64,000 bases of DNA from NCBI RefSeq assembly GCF_014332695.1, contig NZ_MBUA01000001.1:62001-126000 (forward strand), read 5' to 3'. A program made the translations under genes and the position numbers. This DNA comes from Flavihumibacter stibioxidans (GTDB taxonomy: Bacteria; Bacteroidota; Bacteroidia; Chitinophagales; Chitinophagaceae). Every line of letters starts with the position of its first letter. The stretch's first letter is position 1. Below are positions 1-9,700 of the stretch, piece after piece. The notes beneath the pieces are model-generated. The model did no database searches and was not told where the DNA came from. It saw only the letters and a program-made list of their open reading frames with translations.

Positions 1-842
1 ATGTGGACGGCGGTACAGGAACCAGCTATGCCAAAAGGTTTAATGTTACCGGTATTACACGCGACAAGGAATATGACCTCACCCGCGGTAATGAAAAAAG
101 TAAAGTGCATTATTTCACTGCCAATGCCAATGGTGAAGCGGAGGTAGTGACTATTGTGCTGAGTCCCAACTGTCCGGCGCGTAATAAATCCTTCGACTTC
201 TATTTCGAAGAACTGGAGATCAAAGGAAGGAGCGCGATGGGCAACCAGGTCAGCAAATACCCGATTAAAAATGTGAAGTTCAAGGAGGCTGGCCGTTCCA
301 CACTCAGTGCCATCAAATTGTGGTTTGATGATAAATTCGGCAGGCTGAACACAGAAGAAAAGGGTATTTACCTGGGTAATTTTGATGGTTCGGAAAAATT
401 GCTGGTGGTATACGGAGACGGCAACTATGAATTGACCGACCTGGAAATGACCCAGCGTTTTGAGCCTGATAAAATCCTGCTGATTGAGAAATTCAACCCG
501 GATAAAATTATTACCGCGGTATATCTGGACAACGAAAAGCTTCAGTTCAATGTGAAGCGGTTCAGGATCGAAACATCCACCCTGCAGAACAGGTTCCTCT
601 TTATCAAGGAAGGTAATGGCAACCGGCTCGAAGTGGTAACCACAGACAGTAAGCCTGTGTTGTTATTGCATACCGGCAGAGGAGCCCAGGCAAGGACACA
701 GAAGATCAAACTCGGAGATTTTGTGGAAGTAATGGGCTGGAAAGCTGTAGGTAACAAACTGGCAGATTATAATAAGAGCACCGAAATGGAATGGGAACCG
801 AAGGAAAAGGAAGAGGATGGACCCCAGGCATCATTGTTCTAA
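1..842 (+). CDS. parC: DNA topoisomerase IV subunit A (ParC/GyrA family), C-terminal part only
   Basis: The gene is cut by the left window edge; an open frame runs from base 3 to a TAA at 840-842, giving the last 279 residues. These show the repeated beta-strand blades of the GyrA/ParC C-terminal pinwheel domain, which wraps DNA, followed by a short acidic linker and the terminal residues QASLF, an ending I associate with Bacteroidota topoisomerase IV A. The N-terminal breakage-reunion domain with the catalytic Tyr lies outside. The protein pairs with ParE in an ATP-driven type II topoisomerase that decatenates daughter chromosomes. It could instead be GyrA; the family is secure, the paralogue less so. 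A strong hairpin terminator follows directly. Confidence 0.72.
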   Translation, partial: VDGGTGTSYAKRFNVTGITRDKEYDLTRGNEKSKVHYFTANANGEAEVVTIVLSPNCPARNKSFDFYFEELEIKGRSAMGNQVSKYPIKNVKFKEAGRSTLSAIKLWFDDKFGRLNTEEKGIYLGNFDGSEKLLVVYGDGNYELTDLEMTQRFEPDKILLIEKFNPDKIITAVYLDNEKLQFNVKRFRIETSTLQNRFLFIKEGNGNRLEVVTTDSKPVLLLHTGRGAQARTQKIKLGDFVEVMGWKAVGNKLADYNKSTEMEWEPKEKEEDGPQASLF

Positions 843-845
843 TAT

Positions 846-872
846 AAAGGCCATCTGTAACAGATGGCCTTT
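846..872 (+). terminator. Intrinsic terminator of the topoisomerase IV A gene
   Basis: A perfect 12-bp stem (846-857 with 861-872) with a 3-nt loop carries AAA on its left foot and TTT on its right foot, followed by AATTATTT. It begins 3 nt after the stop codon and separates this gene from the leftward gene ending at 916. Confidence 0.85.
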
Positions 873-915
873 AATTATTTCAGGTTGTTTAAAATCAGGT
901 TAATCCAACCACCTA

Positions 916-1887
916 CTATTTTATTGGTGGTTTTCGTCTCACCCTTACACTTCCATTTTGCTGCAGGTTACTGGAAAGGAATACTTCCTGCGGCGTATTG
1001 CCATCATATACAATCATCAGGGCAGTGTTGGGTGGAATACTGCCAAGATTCTCGGCAAACATCGCGATATCATTGAATTCCTTGGCAGGATCTAGCTTGA
1101 TATAAATAGTGGTTGCCTTTGCGGAGATCATTTGTTTTTCCAGCACCGGCGTGCCATTTAAGAAAACTGTAATTGTATCTCCATCTATATCACCGTTATC
1201 ATAAAAACTTACCCTGATCGAATCAGAATTAACAGTAACCTCATTTGCAACGATGGTTTGACGCTGCTTGAACCGGGAGGTTAAAGAGTTGGCATCAAGG
1301 GTTGGGCCTTTTACCACACTTCTGTTATTGCCGGCAGAAGTAACTGCATTCTTGATTTCCGGACCGTCCTTGTCATCCAGCACGATCACATCTTCAATGG
1401 ATGGCTGCCAAAGCTTTTTGGCAATCCCTTCATTGATCGCCTCATCTTCCTGAACCAGGGAGTCAAGGGAGAACAGCACCCTTAGTTCCGGGCAGGTGTA
1501 ACGGTATTTGCCTTCAGACATGAATGCCCCGCGAACAAAACTTCCAACCTTGGAAACACGTAATGTACCTTCGAAACTCATGTTACAGGTCACCCCGTCA
1601 ATGGAATTTTCCTTGTAGAAAACCACAGGTATATCCGGTATACTTACCTGCCTGGTTTTGGGATCATAGGTTCCCTTGATATAAAAACTTTGGTATCCAT
1701 TCCGAAAATAATACCCAAAAACACCCTCTACCTTATTTCCTTTTTGCTTGATAATCAATTGAGTAAGGTAGTTGTTAAAGTTGCCATCCATCACAACGTC
1801 GGCTTTCCCAAACCAGCTGCCCGCCATATTTTGCGCTGCAGCATTCAGGCTGAGGAATAATAAGGATATTAGAATTATACGATGCAT
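916..1887 (-). CDS. Secreted protein of unknown function with a Bacteroidota C-terminal beta domain
   Basis: This 323-residue protein starts with a signal peptide (about residues 1-18, ending in AAA before Gln). Residues 20-130 are beta-rich and look like a lipocalin-like or secreted single-domain fold (GSWFGKADV near the start). After a low-complexity linker, residues about 215-320 contain the blocks YDNGDIDGDTITVFLNG and MFAENLGSIPPNTALMIVYDG, an arrangement I recognise from many secreted Bacteroidota proteins of unknown role. It is probably periplasmic or outer-membrane associated. It lies downstream of smpB on the same strand with a 69-nt gap. No catalytic motif was recognised and no function is assigned. 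Confidence 0.75.
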   Translation of the reverse strand: MHRIILISLLFLSLNAAAQNMAGSWFGKADVVMDGNFNNYLTQLIIKQKGNKVEGVFGYYFRNGYQSFYIKGTYDPKTRQVSIPDIPVVFYKENSIDGVTCNMSFEGTLRVSKVGSFVRGAFMSEGKYRYTCPELRVLFSLDSLVQEDEAINEGIAKKLWQPSIEDVIVLDDKDGPEIKNAVTSAGNNRSVVKGPTLDANSLTSRFKQRQTIVANEVTVNSDSIRVSFYDNGDIDGDTITVFLNGTPVLEKQMISAKATTIYIKLDPAKEFNDIAMFAENLGSIPPNTALMIVYDGNTPQEVFLSSNLQQNGSVRVRRKPPIK

Positions 1888-1956
1888 ACTGGAAAATTAA
1901 AGAAATAATCAGACTATAAATGGGATTTTACCTATGGATATTTTGCATGCAATAAA

Positions 1957-2391
1957 TTACTTCAGATAGCGTTTTATGTCGCGCTCAACCTCCCGTTTTT
2001 TGATGGATTCCCGTTTATCGTGTACCTTTTTCCCCTTTCCAAGCCCGATTTCAATCTTTACAAGATTCTTGTCAGTAAAAAATATCCTTAAGGGCACCAG
2101 GGTATAACCCTTCTCTTTTATCTTGGCTTCCAGCTTTTTCAGTTCCTTTTTATGTAATAAAAGCTTCCTTTCCTGCATGGGCTCATGCCTTTGTGTAGTT
2201 CCAAATGCATATTCTGAAATATGCATGTTCTTCACAAACAGTTCGCCCTTGTGAAACTGGCAATAACTGTCATTAAAACTGACCTTGCCTGCCCTGATGG
2301 CTTTTACTTCCGTGCCCACGAGCACAATGCCGGCAATATAAGTCGATTCGAAATAATACTCATGAAATGCCGACCTGTTCTTTAATTCCAC
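1957..2391 (-). CDS. smpB: SsrA-binding protein SmpB
   Basis: The 144-residue product matches SmpB throughout: the early N-R-x-A-x-H-E-Y-Y block, the V-G-T-E-V-K-A-I-R-x-G-K core of the OB-fold, and the basic tail with GLGKGKKxHDKRE that enters the decoding centre with tmRNA. SmpB delivers tmRNA to ribosomes stalled on broken messages. Length is normal for the family. The start codon is GTG (2389-2391). The gene begins 11 nt after the accD stop, so the two are probably cotranscribed. No tmRNA gene was found in the window. Confidence 0.96.
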   Translation of the reverse strand: MELKNRSAFHEYYFESTYIAGIVLVGTEVKAIRAGKVSFNDSYCQFHKGELFVKNMHISEYAFGTTQRHEPMQERKLLLHKKELKKLEAKIKEKGYTLVPLRIFFTDKNLVKIEIGLGKGKKVHDKRESIKKREVERDIKRYLK

Positions 2392-2402
2392 TATGTCTGT
2401 AT

Positions 2403-3317
2403 TTAATTTTTGAACAGAAGGAGCACTGCACCCAATCGTTCTTTCAACGCCTTTCTGTCAACAATAAAATCCAGGAAGCCGTGTTCCAGGAGAAATTCAC
2501 TACGCTGGAAGCCCTCCGGTAAATCACGTTTGATGGTTTCCTTGATGACCCTGGGTCCGGCAAAACCTATCAGCGCGCCAGGTTCGGCAATATTGAGGTC
2601 TCCCAACATACCAAAAGAAGCAGAGATCCCACCGAAAGAGGGGTCGGTCAGGAAAGAAATATAGGGAATACCTGCATCGGTCATTTGAGATAATTTTCCG
2701 GACACTTTGGCCAGTTGCATCAGGGAAAAAGCACTTTCCATCATCCTGGCGCCACCGGATTTGCATATGATCAACAGAGGGGTTTTATGTTCCAGGCAAT
2801 AATCTACCGCCCTGGAAATCCTTTCCCCCATGACACTGCCCAGAGACCCCCCGATAAATTCAAAATCCATACAGGCCACCACAAGTGCATGGCTGTTGAC
2901 ATTGCCACTTGCCACCCGGATGGAATCAGTGATATCTGTCTTGGCCCAGATCTCATTCAGGCGCTTTTCGTATGATTTTAAATCGGTAAACTTCAGGAAG
3001 TCTTTGGAACGGATGTTTTCAAACATCACCTGAAAAGCTCCATCGTCAAACAGTATCTCAAAATATTCATCACTTCCGATCCGGTGGTGGTAATTGCACT
3101 TGGGGCAAACGAACAGTTGCTCACGCAGCTCGTTCATGGTGCAAATGAAATTACATTCAGGGCATTTGGTCCAAAGGCCCTCGGGAGTTTCTTTTTTCTC
3201 TGCAGTACTAGTCAGAATACCTTTTTTGATACGCTTGAACCAACTGGACTTTGTTTCCTCTGTTTGTCCTTCTTCACCAGCCAGGTTTGCATCAAAATCT
3301 TCTTCGTGTTGTGCCAT
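2403..3317 (-). CDS. accD: Acetyl-CoA carboxylase carboxyltransferase subunit beta
   Basis: The 304-residue product has the AccD N-terminal zinc ribbon (Cys52, Cys55, Cys71, Cys74) followed by the crotonase-fold carboxyltransferase domain, with the GSLGSVMGERISRA and KSGGARMMESAFSLMQ blocks that form the acetyl-CoA site and the GGISASFGMLGD block. With AccA it transfers the carboxyl group from biotin to acetyl-CoA to make malonyl-CoA, the first committed step of fatty acid synthesis, in the cytoplasm. An extra acidic N-terminal stretch of about 25 residues precedes the ribbon. It sits between a small secreted protein (20 nt upstream) and smpB (11 nt downstream). Confidence 0.96.
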   Translation of the reverse strand: MAQHEEDFDANLAGEEGQTEETKSSWFKRIKKGILTSTAEKKETPEGLWTKCPECNFICTMNELREQLFVCPKCNYHHRIGSDEYFEILFDDGAFQVMFENIRSKDFLKFTDLKSYEKRLNEIWAKTDITDSIRVASGNVNSHALVVACMDFEFIGGSLGSVMGERISRAVDYCLEHKTPLLIICKSGGARMMESAFSLMQLAKVSGKLSQMTDAGIPYISFLTDPSFGGISASFGMLGDLNIAEPGALIGFAGPRVIKETIKRDLPEGFQRSEFLLEHGFLDFIVDRKALKERLGAVLLLFKN

Positions 3318-3337
3318 GCTCCGTTTGGTTTTGGCGG

Positions 3338-3622
3338 CTAAGATAAGAAACCTGAAACTATTTTCTTGCTTTGGGCTTTACCGTTATTGCATTGGGTAGG
3401 TAGGAGAGCACCGCCAACAGGTTTCCCAAATATTCTTATCATTGATTCACCCGTAACAGGGGATTTGTCTTTTAACCGCAAATCCGGAAGAGCAATCATT
3501 GGTGGTTGATGGTAAATTTTCCCCGCCGGCTCAAACTTTCGACCTGGCATAGCCGGTTTTGTAATCTGGGCTGCCAGTGTTACCGAAGAACCGGTAAGGA
3601 ACAGCAGGATAAAATAACGCAC
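3338..3622 (-). CDS. Small secreted protein of unknown function
   Basis: A 94-residue reading frame begins with a clear signal peptide (residues 1-18, hydrophobic core ending LAAQ). The mature part is short and proline-rich without a recognised domain. It lies between pgi (with a terminator in the gap) and accD, 20 nt before accD on the same strand, so it may share the accD-smpB transcript. I know no homologue. The reading frame plus signal sequence make it plausible but not certain. Confidence 0.5.
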   Translation of the reverse strand: MRYFILLFLTGSSVTLAAQITKPAMPGRKFEPAGKIYHQPPMIALPDLRLKDKSPVTGESMIRIFGKPVGGALLPTQCNNGKAQSKKIVSGFLS

Positions 3623-3651
3623 ATATTAAATTATTATACAATTTATAAAAT

Positions 3652-3674
3652 AAAAGCGACCTCCGGGCCGCTTT
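3652..3674 (-). terminator. Intrinsic terminator of pgi
   Basis: Read leftward, a GC-rich stem (7 bp AAAAGCG/CGCTTTT plus 2 further pairs after one mismatch, tetraloop) is followed by TTTTATTTTATAAATTG. It lies 18 nt beyond the pgi stop codon. Confidence 0.75.
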
Positions 3675-3691
3675 TAAATAAGAACATTTTT

Positions 3692-5347
3692 TTATCCCCG
3701 CATATTTTTAAACGCGTTGATCAGACCGTTGGTTGAAGAATCATGCCCGTTCACCGCTTCATTGCCCCCCAATTCCGGCAGAATCTGGTTGGCCAGTTGC
3801 TTACCCAGTTCAACACCCCACTGGTCAAAACTGAAAATATTCCAGATGATTCCCTGTACAAAAATCTTATGTTCATACAAGGCGATCAGTTGTCCCAGAG
3901 AAAATGGAGTAACCTGTTTCAATAAAATGGAATTGGTAGGTCTGTTGCCCTCAAATACTTTAAATGGCAGCAATTTTTCCAGTTTTTCGGGGTCCATGCC
4001 GGATTTCTGTAGTTCTGCCCTTGCCTCATCAGTTGATTTACCATTCATCAGGGCTTCGGTTTGCGCGAAGAAATTGGACATTAGCTTCAGGTGATGGTCG
4101 CCCAGTGCGTTATGGCTGATGACAGGTGCTATAAAATCGCAGGGAATCAGCGGTGTTCCCTGGTGGATCAACTGGTAAAATGCATGCTGCCCGTTGGTTC
4201 CGGGCTCGCCCCAGATAATGGGTCCGGTTGCATAACTCACCCGCTCACCGTTACGGTCAACCGATTTCCCGTTACTTTCCATATTACCCTGCTGAAAATA
4301 GGCTGCAAAGCGGTGCATATACTGGTCATAGGGGAGAATGGCTTCACTCTGGGCCCCAAAGAAATTCGTGTACCAGAGACCGGTCAGGGCCATCAGCACG
4401 GGAATATTCTGGTCGAAAGGGGCTGTCCTGAAATGTTCATCCGTATGATAGGCGCCTTTCAGTAAAGCTTCAAAATTGCCATATCCGATGGTAAGCGCAA
4501 TGGAAAGTCCGATTGCACTCCAGAGGGAATATCGTCCACCCACCCAATCCCAGAACCCGAACATATTTTCCCGGTCGATTCCAAATTTAACCACTTCCTT
4601 CTCATTGGTGGAAAGCGCCGCAAAATGTTTGGCCACATGAGCCTCGCTGCCGGCTTTTTGCAGAAACCAGCTACGTGCGGTGAGTGCATTGGTCATCGTT
4701 TCCTGAGTGGTAAAGGTCTTGGAGGCCACCAGGAAAAGGGTCTGCTCGGGATCAAGTTTTTTCAGGGTCTCGGCAATATGGGTGCCATCCACATTCGACA
4801 CAAAAAACGGCTGCATGCCATCCACCCAATATGGTTTCAGGGCTTCGGTTACCATCAGGGGGCCCAGGTCGCTGCCACCGATGCCAATGTTCACGATATA
4901 ACGGATAGGCTTACCCGTGTATCCCTTCCATTCACCGGAATGGACTTTTTCACAAAAAGTTTTCATGCGCGAAAGCACCTGCTTCACATCGGGCATAACA
5001 TCTTTCCCATCAGCATGTACAGCCTTACCGGAAAAATTTCTCAATGCGGTATGCAATACAGCCCTGCCTTCAGTCTGGTTAATTGGCTCGCCATCAAACA
5101 TGGCATGGATGGCATCCTTCAACCGGCACTCGTCCGCCAGGTTTATCAGCAATTGCCAGGTTTTCTCTGTGATGATATTTTTTGAAAAATCGATCACCAG
5201 GTCATGGCTGCAGCGGGAAAACTTTTTGAATCGGTCCGGGTCATTTGTGAACAGGTTCCGCATCCGCACCTGTTTCATATCGTTCTGGTAATGGTCCTGC
5301 AATAATTGCCAGGCCCCGGTTCTGGTAGGGTTAACAGTAGGTAACAT
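3692..5347 (-). CDS. pgi: Glucose-6-phosphate isomerase
   Basis: The 551-residue product is a full-length PGI of the long (E. coli-like) type. It contains the sugar-phosphate binding GIGGSDLGP block near residue 150, the SKTFTTQET block near 210, the signature [11 protein letters not shown], and [16 protein letters not shown] with the catalytic Glu/His region. It interconverts glucose 6-phosphate and fructose 6-phosphate in glycolysis and gluconeogenesis. The ATG start at 5345-5347 gives the usual N-terminus. It has its own terminator and lies 36 nt downstream of a threonine aldolase gene on the same strand. Confidence 0.97.
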   Translation of the reverse strand: MLPTVNPTRTGAWQLLQDHYQNDMKQVRMRNLFTNDPDRFKKFSRCSHDLVIDFSKNIITEKTWQLLINLADECRLKDAIHAMFDGEPINQTEGRAVLHTALRNFSGKAVHADGKDVMPDVKQVLSRMKTFCEKVHSGEWKGYTGKPIRYIVNIGIGGSDLGPLMVTEALKPYWVDGMQPFFVSNVDGTHIAETLKKLDPEQTLFLVASKTFTTQETMTNALTARSWFLQKAGSEAHVAKHFAALSTNEKEVVKFGIDRENMFGFWDWVGGRYSLWSAIGLSIALTIGYGNFEALLKGAYHTDEHFRTAPFDQNIPVLMALTGLWYTNFFGAQSEAILPYDQYMHRFAAYFQQGNMESNGKSVDRNGERVSYATGPIIWGEPGTNGQHAFYQLIHQGTPLIPCDFIAPVISHNALGDHHLKLMSNFFAQTEALMNGKSTDEARAELQKSGMDPEKLEKLLPFKVFEGNRPTNSILLKQVTPFSLGQLIALYEHKIFVQGIIWNIFSFDQWGVELGKQLANQILPELGGNEAVNGHDSSTNGLINAFKNMRG

Positions 5348-5383
5348 TAGGTTTGTTTTGCTTGCGGTGGTAAAATTAGCAAA

Positions 5384-6400
5384 TTAGAGACCATCTATAA
5401 CCGAAAGCAGTTTTTCTATCATTGCAGCACTTACATCCAGGTGGGTTACCATCCGGATCTGTGTAGGGGAGATGGCCATACAATGAATGTCGTAATGCCT
5501 TAGTGTATCGGCGAGCGTCTGCGCTGTAAACCTTCCTTTCACTTCAAAAATCAGGATATTGGTTTCTACGGGCATGATCTCTCCGGTAAAATCTTTTTTC
5601 GCAAGGGCGGTTGCAATACTTTTCGCATGTGCATGATCGTCAGCCAGGCGGTTGATATGATGATCCAGGGCATAGATACCTGCAGCGGCCATATAACCGG
5701 CCTGTCGCATTCCCCCGCCAAATACCTTGCGAACCCTGCGGGCTTTTTTAATGAATTCCGCCGAACCCGTCAGAACACTGCCGATTGGACATCCCAATCC
5801 CTTATTCAGGCAAATGGAAATACTATCGAAAACCTCACCGTATTGGGATGCTGTTTGTCCCGTTGCCACCAGTGCATTGAAAAGGCGGGCCCCGTCCAGG
5901 TGCAGCCTGAGGCCGTTCATCTGGCAGACCTGCCTGATGGCAACAATATCTTCCCAGTTATAACAGGCGCCGCCACCACGGTTGCTGGTATTTTCAAGGC
6001 AAACCAGGGAAGTACGGGCCCGGTGAATATCATCCGGATTAATTGCCCCCACTACCTGTTCCGCTGTTATCCGCCCCTGCTTTCCCGGAACAGTCTTTAC
6101 CTGGGAGCCGGAATGAAAGGCAATGCCGCCTCCTTCATAAATGTACACATGCGCCTGTTGTTCGCAGATAACCTCATCTCCGGGCTGGGTATGCACTTTA
6201 ATAGCCACCTGGTTACTCATGGTACCGGTGGGACAGTAAAGAGCGGCTTCCTTTCCGAAAAGAGCGGCAACTTTCTGCTCAAGCAGGTTTACACTGGGAT
6301 CTTCACCAAAAACGTCATCACCCACTTCAGCATGCATCATAGCATGCAGCATTTCGGTTGTGGGCCGGGTAAATGTGTCGGAGCGGAGTTCAATTCTCAT
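5384..6400 (-). CDS. ltaE: Low-specificity L-threonine aldolase
   Basis: The 338-residue product is a fold-type I PLP enzyme of the threonine aldolase family: the N-terminal [14 protein letters not shown] block, a GDDVFGEDP motif, His83 that stacks on PLP, Asp169 in [11 protein letters not shown], and the Schiff-base Lys200 in [12 protein letters not shown]. It cleaves L-threonine or L-allo-threonine to glycine and acetaldehyde. The gene is divergent from smc across a 397-bp AT-rich gap and reads toward pgi (36 nt), with which it may be cotranscribed. Stereospecificity cannot be read from the sequence. Confidence 0.92.
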   Translation of the reverse strand: MRIELRSDTFTRPTTEMLHAMMHAEVGDDVFGEDPSVNLLEQKVAALFGKEAALYCPTGTMSNQVAIKVHTQPGDEVICEQQAHVYIYEGGGIAFHSGSQVKTVPGKQGRITAEQVVGAINPDDIHRARTSLVCLENTSNRGGGACYNWEDIVAIRQVCQMNGLRLHLDGARLFNALVATGQTASQYGEVFDSISICLNKGLGCPIGSVLTGSAEFIKKARRVRKVFGGGMRQAGYMAAAGIYALDHHINRLADDHAHAKSIATALAKKDFTGEIMPVETNILIFEVKGRFTAQTLADTLRHYDIHCMAISPTQIRMVTHLDVSAAMIEKLLSVIDGL

Positions 6401-6797
6401 GGCACAAAGATAAGGGGGAAGCGCTGAGGGCTTTAAAGGAGAAGATAGAGCCGGGTCGAAAATATTTGAAGGGGTACCCTATGTACCAATATTGGATCAA
6501 AAGAAATGGATCAACAGACTACTAAACAATACATATCAGATAATTACAACAGTATTAATTACAAATAATAACATTAATACATTTTTAAATAATTTACATA
6601 TACATTTATATTAATGAATTTCATTTAGTTATAACCTTTTAACGCCATTTAATATATTTATTATTTTCATCTTTCATCCAATATTTGGTCCCCTGTTGTG
6701 TATAACTCGTGGTAAATAAAGCGAGGCTGGTAGCGCACCCCCACACCAAGGTTGCAATCAAACCTATATATTTGCTTCCCTCTAAAATCGGATTATT
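6401..6797. other. AT-rich intergenic region between the threonine aldolase and smc
   Basis: No coding frame was seen in these 397 bases. The central part (about 6480-6700) is very A/T rich and is bracketed by two palindromic CCAATATTGG-type motifs (6486-6495 and an imperfect one at 6678-6688). The region must hold the divergent promoters of ltaE and smc. No RNA gene was recognised. Confidence 0.6.
6767..6774 (+). promoter_or_regulatory. Candidate -7 element for smc
   Basis: TATATTTG matches the Bacteroidota -7 consensus TAnnTTTG. Transcription would start near 6780, giving a leader under 20 nt before the GTG start at 6798. No convincing -33 element lies at the usual distance. Confidence 0.45.
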
Positions 6798-9700
6798 GTG
6801 CGTTTAAAGAGTTTAGAAATAAAAGGTTTCAAAAGTTTTGCTGACAAAACGGTGGTTCATTTCGACCAGAATATCACCGGTATTGTGGGCCCTAACGGCT
6901 GCGGAAAGAGCAATATCATTGACAGCATCCGCTGGGTGATAGGTGAACAGAAGATCAGCCAGTTGCGATCCGAGAACCTCGATAGTCTCGTTTTCAACGG
7001 GTCCAGAACCCGCTCGGCTTCAGGACTGGCGGAAGTTAGCCTGACTTTTGAAAACACCAGGAACCTGCTTCCGACCGAATTCAATACGGTGACCATCACC
7101 CGCAAATTCTATAAAAGTGGTGAAAGTGAATACCGCCTGAACGATGTAAGCTGCCGCCTGAAAGACATCCAGAACCTGTTCATGGATACCGGTGTCAGCA
7201 CCGACAGTTACAGTATTATCGAGCTGGGCATGGTGGACGACCTGATCAAGGACAAGGACAACAGCCGTCGCCGTATGCTTGAACAGGCCGCCGGTATCTC
7301 CATTTATAAAACCAGGAAAAAGGAAGCCCGCCAGAAACTGGATGCCACAGAACAGGATCTGGCACGCATTGAAGATCTCCTGTTTGAGATCAACAACCAG
7401 CTTAAGACGCTTGAAAACCAGGCTAAGAAAGCGGAGAAATACTACGAAATAAAGAAGGATTACCGAGAATTGTCCATAGAGCTGGCAAAGGCAGCACTGG
7501 AAGGATTTAATATTACCTATCGCGACCTGAACGAGCAAACCAGCAGCGAAACAGATAAGAAGGTACGCCTTGAGGCGATCATTGCCCAGGAAGAAGCCTC
7601 CATAGAACAGGAAAAAGTTGGCTTTATTGAAAAAGAAAGGATGCTCCAGAGCATGCAGCATGAGTTCAATGACTTGCTGCAGGTACTCCGCTCTAAGGAA
7701 AATGACAAGAACCTGGCTTCCCAGCGACTGAATTTCCTCCAGGAAAAGGAAACCAGCCTGCAGGAGTTCCTGCAAAAAAGTGAAGGCCAATTAATGGGAC
7801 TGGAGGAAAGCATCGCCTTTACCAGCCAGCAGGTTAGCGAAGAAGAAGGCAAACTCGAAACCTTCGAAAACCAACTGGATGAATACAAACTGGCAGTTGA
7901 AGAAAAGCGCAGCATATTTGATCAGCAAAGGGCATCGGTAGACGCCATCAGGAGTGAAAACCTCCAGATCCAGCGTAACCAGTTCGAAGCGGAGAAAAAA
8001 GTGGCGGTTGCGGATACTTCCATCCAAAACCTGCAGCGTACCATACACCAGATAGAAGAGGAGCGGGAAGCGCGTGGCAGCCAGCTGAAGCAACTGGAAG
8101 AAGAGCGCACCGAAAAGGAACTGGAACTGGAAAGCCGCCAGAAAGACCTGCAGCAATTACAGGAACACCATGAACGCACCAAGGAACAGATCCTGCAGAC
8201 CCAGGGCGAACTGGAAGTATTACGCCAGCACCTGGCGGAAGAAAGCCGCAAGCTGGATGCCAAAAAGAATGAGCACGATCTGCTGAAAAGCCTTATCGAT
8301 TCCATGGAAGGCTATCCGGAAAGTGTGAAATTCCTGCACAATAATCCCAACTGGAACCATACTGCCCCGATACTTTCCGATATAATATATGTAAAAGAGG
8401 AGTTCCGCGCTGCTGTAGAAAATGTGCTGGAACCATACCTCAACTACTACGTGGTAAACAACCTGCAGGAAGGCTTACAGGCCGTTCACCTGCTGGATAA
8501 CAATAAAAAAGGGAAGGCCAACTTTTTCCTGCTGGATAAATTCAGCGAGGTCTCTGGCATCGGCCACCAGCCGGCAGGAACCATCCCGGCTATGTCGGTG
8601 ATAGAGGTGGACGGGCAATTCCGCCGGCTGGCCGAATACCTGCTGGGTAATGTTTTCATAGCCGAAGACGAGTCTGCGCTGGAAAACAGCAATGGTGCAG
8701 TGGTGCTGGAAAAGTCCGGTAAGTATGTAAAAGGAAAATATTCTCTTACAGGTGGTAGCGTAGGTTTGTTTGAAGGAAAGAAGATTGGTCGCGCCAAGAA
8801 CCTGGAAAAACTGATCGAGGAGATCCATATACAGGAAACCAGGGTGAATGGTTTGAAGGCCGATATTCAACACAAACACAACGAGGTTATCGGTTTCAAT
8901 GAGCAATTGAAAGAGCAGGCCATCAGGCAAAGCCAGCAGGATATCAATAACCTCACCAACCAGGCATTTGCCCTGCAGAACAAGATCGAAAACCTGCATG
9001 CGCAGCAATCAACCAGCCGCAACAGGCTGGAAGACATGCAGCAGCAGCTCGAGGCCACTCAGCAATCCATTTCCGGCACCCGCAATGATCTGGCCGAACT
9101 GTTACAGCTCATTGAAGTGACCGGCAGCAAACTGGTGGAAGTGGAAGCATCCTATCGTGCTGCAGAACAGGAATATAGCAGCGCCAATGCAGTGTACAAT
9201 GAGTTCAATTTATCACTGACCCGCCAGCAGAGCCGCATTAATTCTCTTAAACAGGAACTGGTTTTCAAGAACAACCAATTGCGAGACCTGAACGTACAGA
9301 TCGAAAGCAACCAGAGCCAGTTGAAACAAACACTGGAAAGCATTACAGAAAGTGCGGAATTGCTGACCCAGGCCGAGAGTGGACTGTTGGACCTGCTGCG
9401 TAAAAAGGAAGAAGACGAGAAAGTCCTGAATGAAGCCGACCAGGCTTATTATAATATGCGCAACAAGCTGAATGAAAAGGAAAGCGAACTTCGCGCGAAG
9501 GTTAAAGAAAGGGAACAACTGGAACAATACCTGGGGGGCATCAAGGACCGCCTGAATGAACTGAAACTGCAACTGGCCGGTATGAAGGAAAGACTGCAGG
9601 TGGAATTCAGGATAAACCTCGATGATATCATCGACCAGCCCCGTTCCTCCGAAACGCCGGTGGAAGAATTGCAGGAAAAAGCAGACCGGATGAAAAAGCG

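Noticed and set aside
5627-6427. 266-codon rightward frame opposite the threonine aldolase gene
   Set aside because: The aldolase has all PLP motifs in the other frame; the antisense product matches nothing known.
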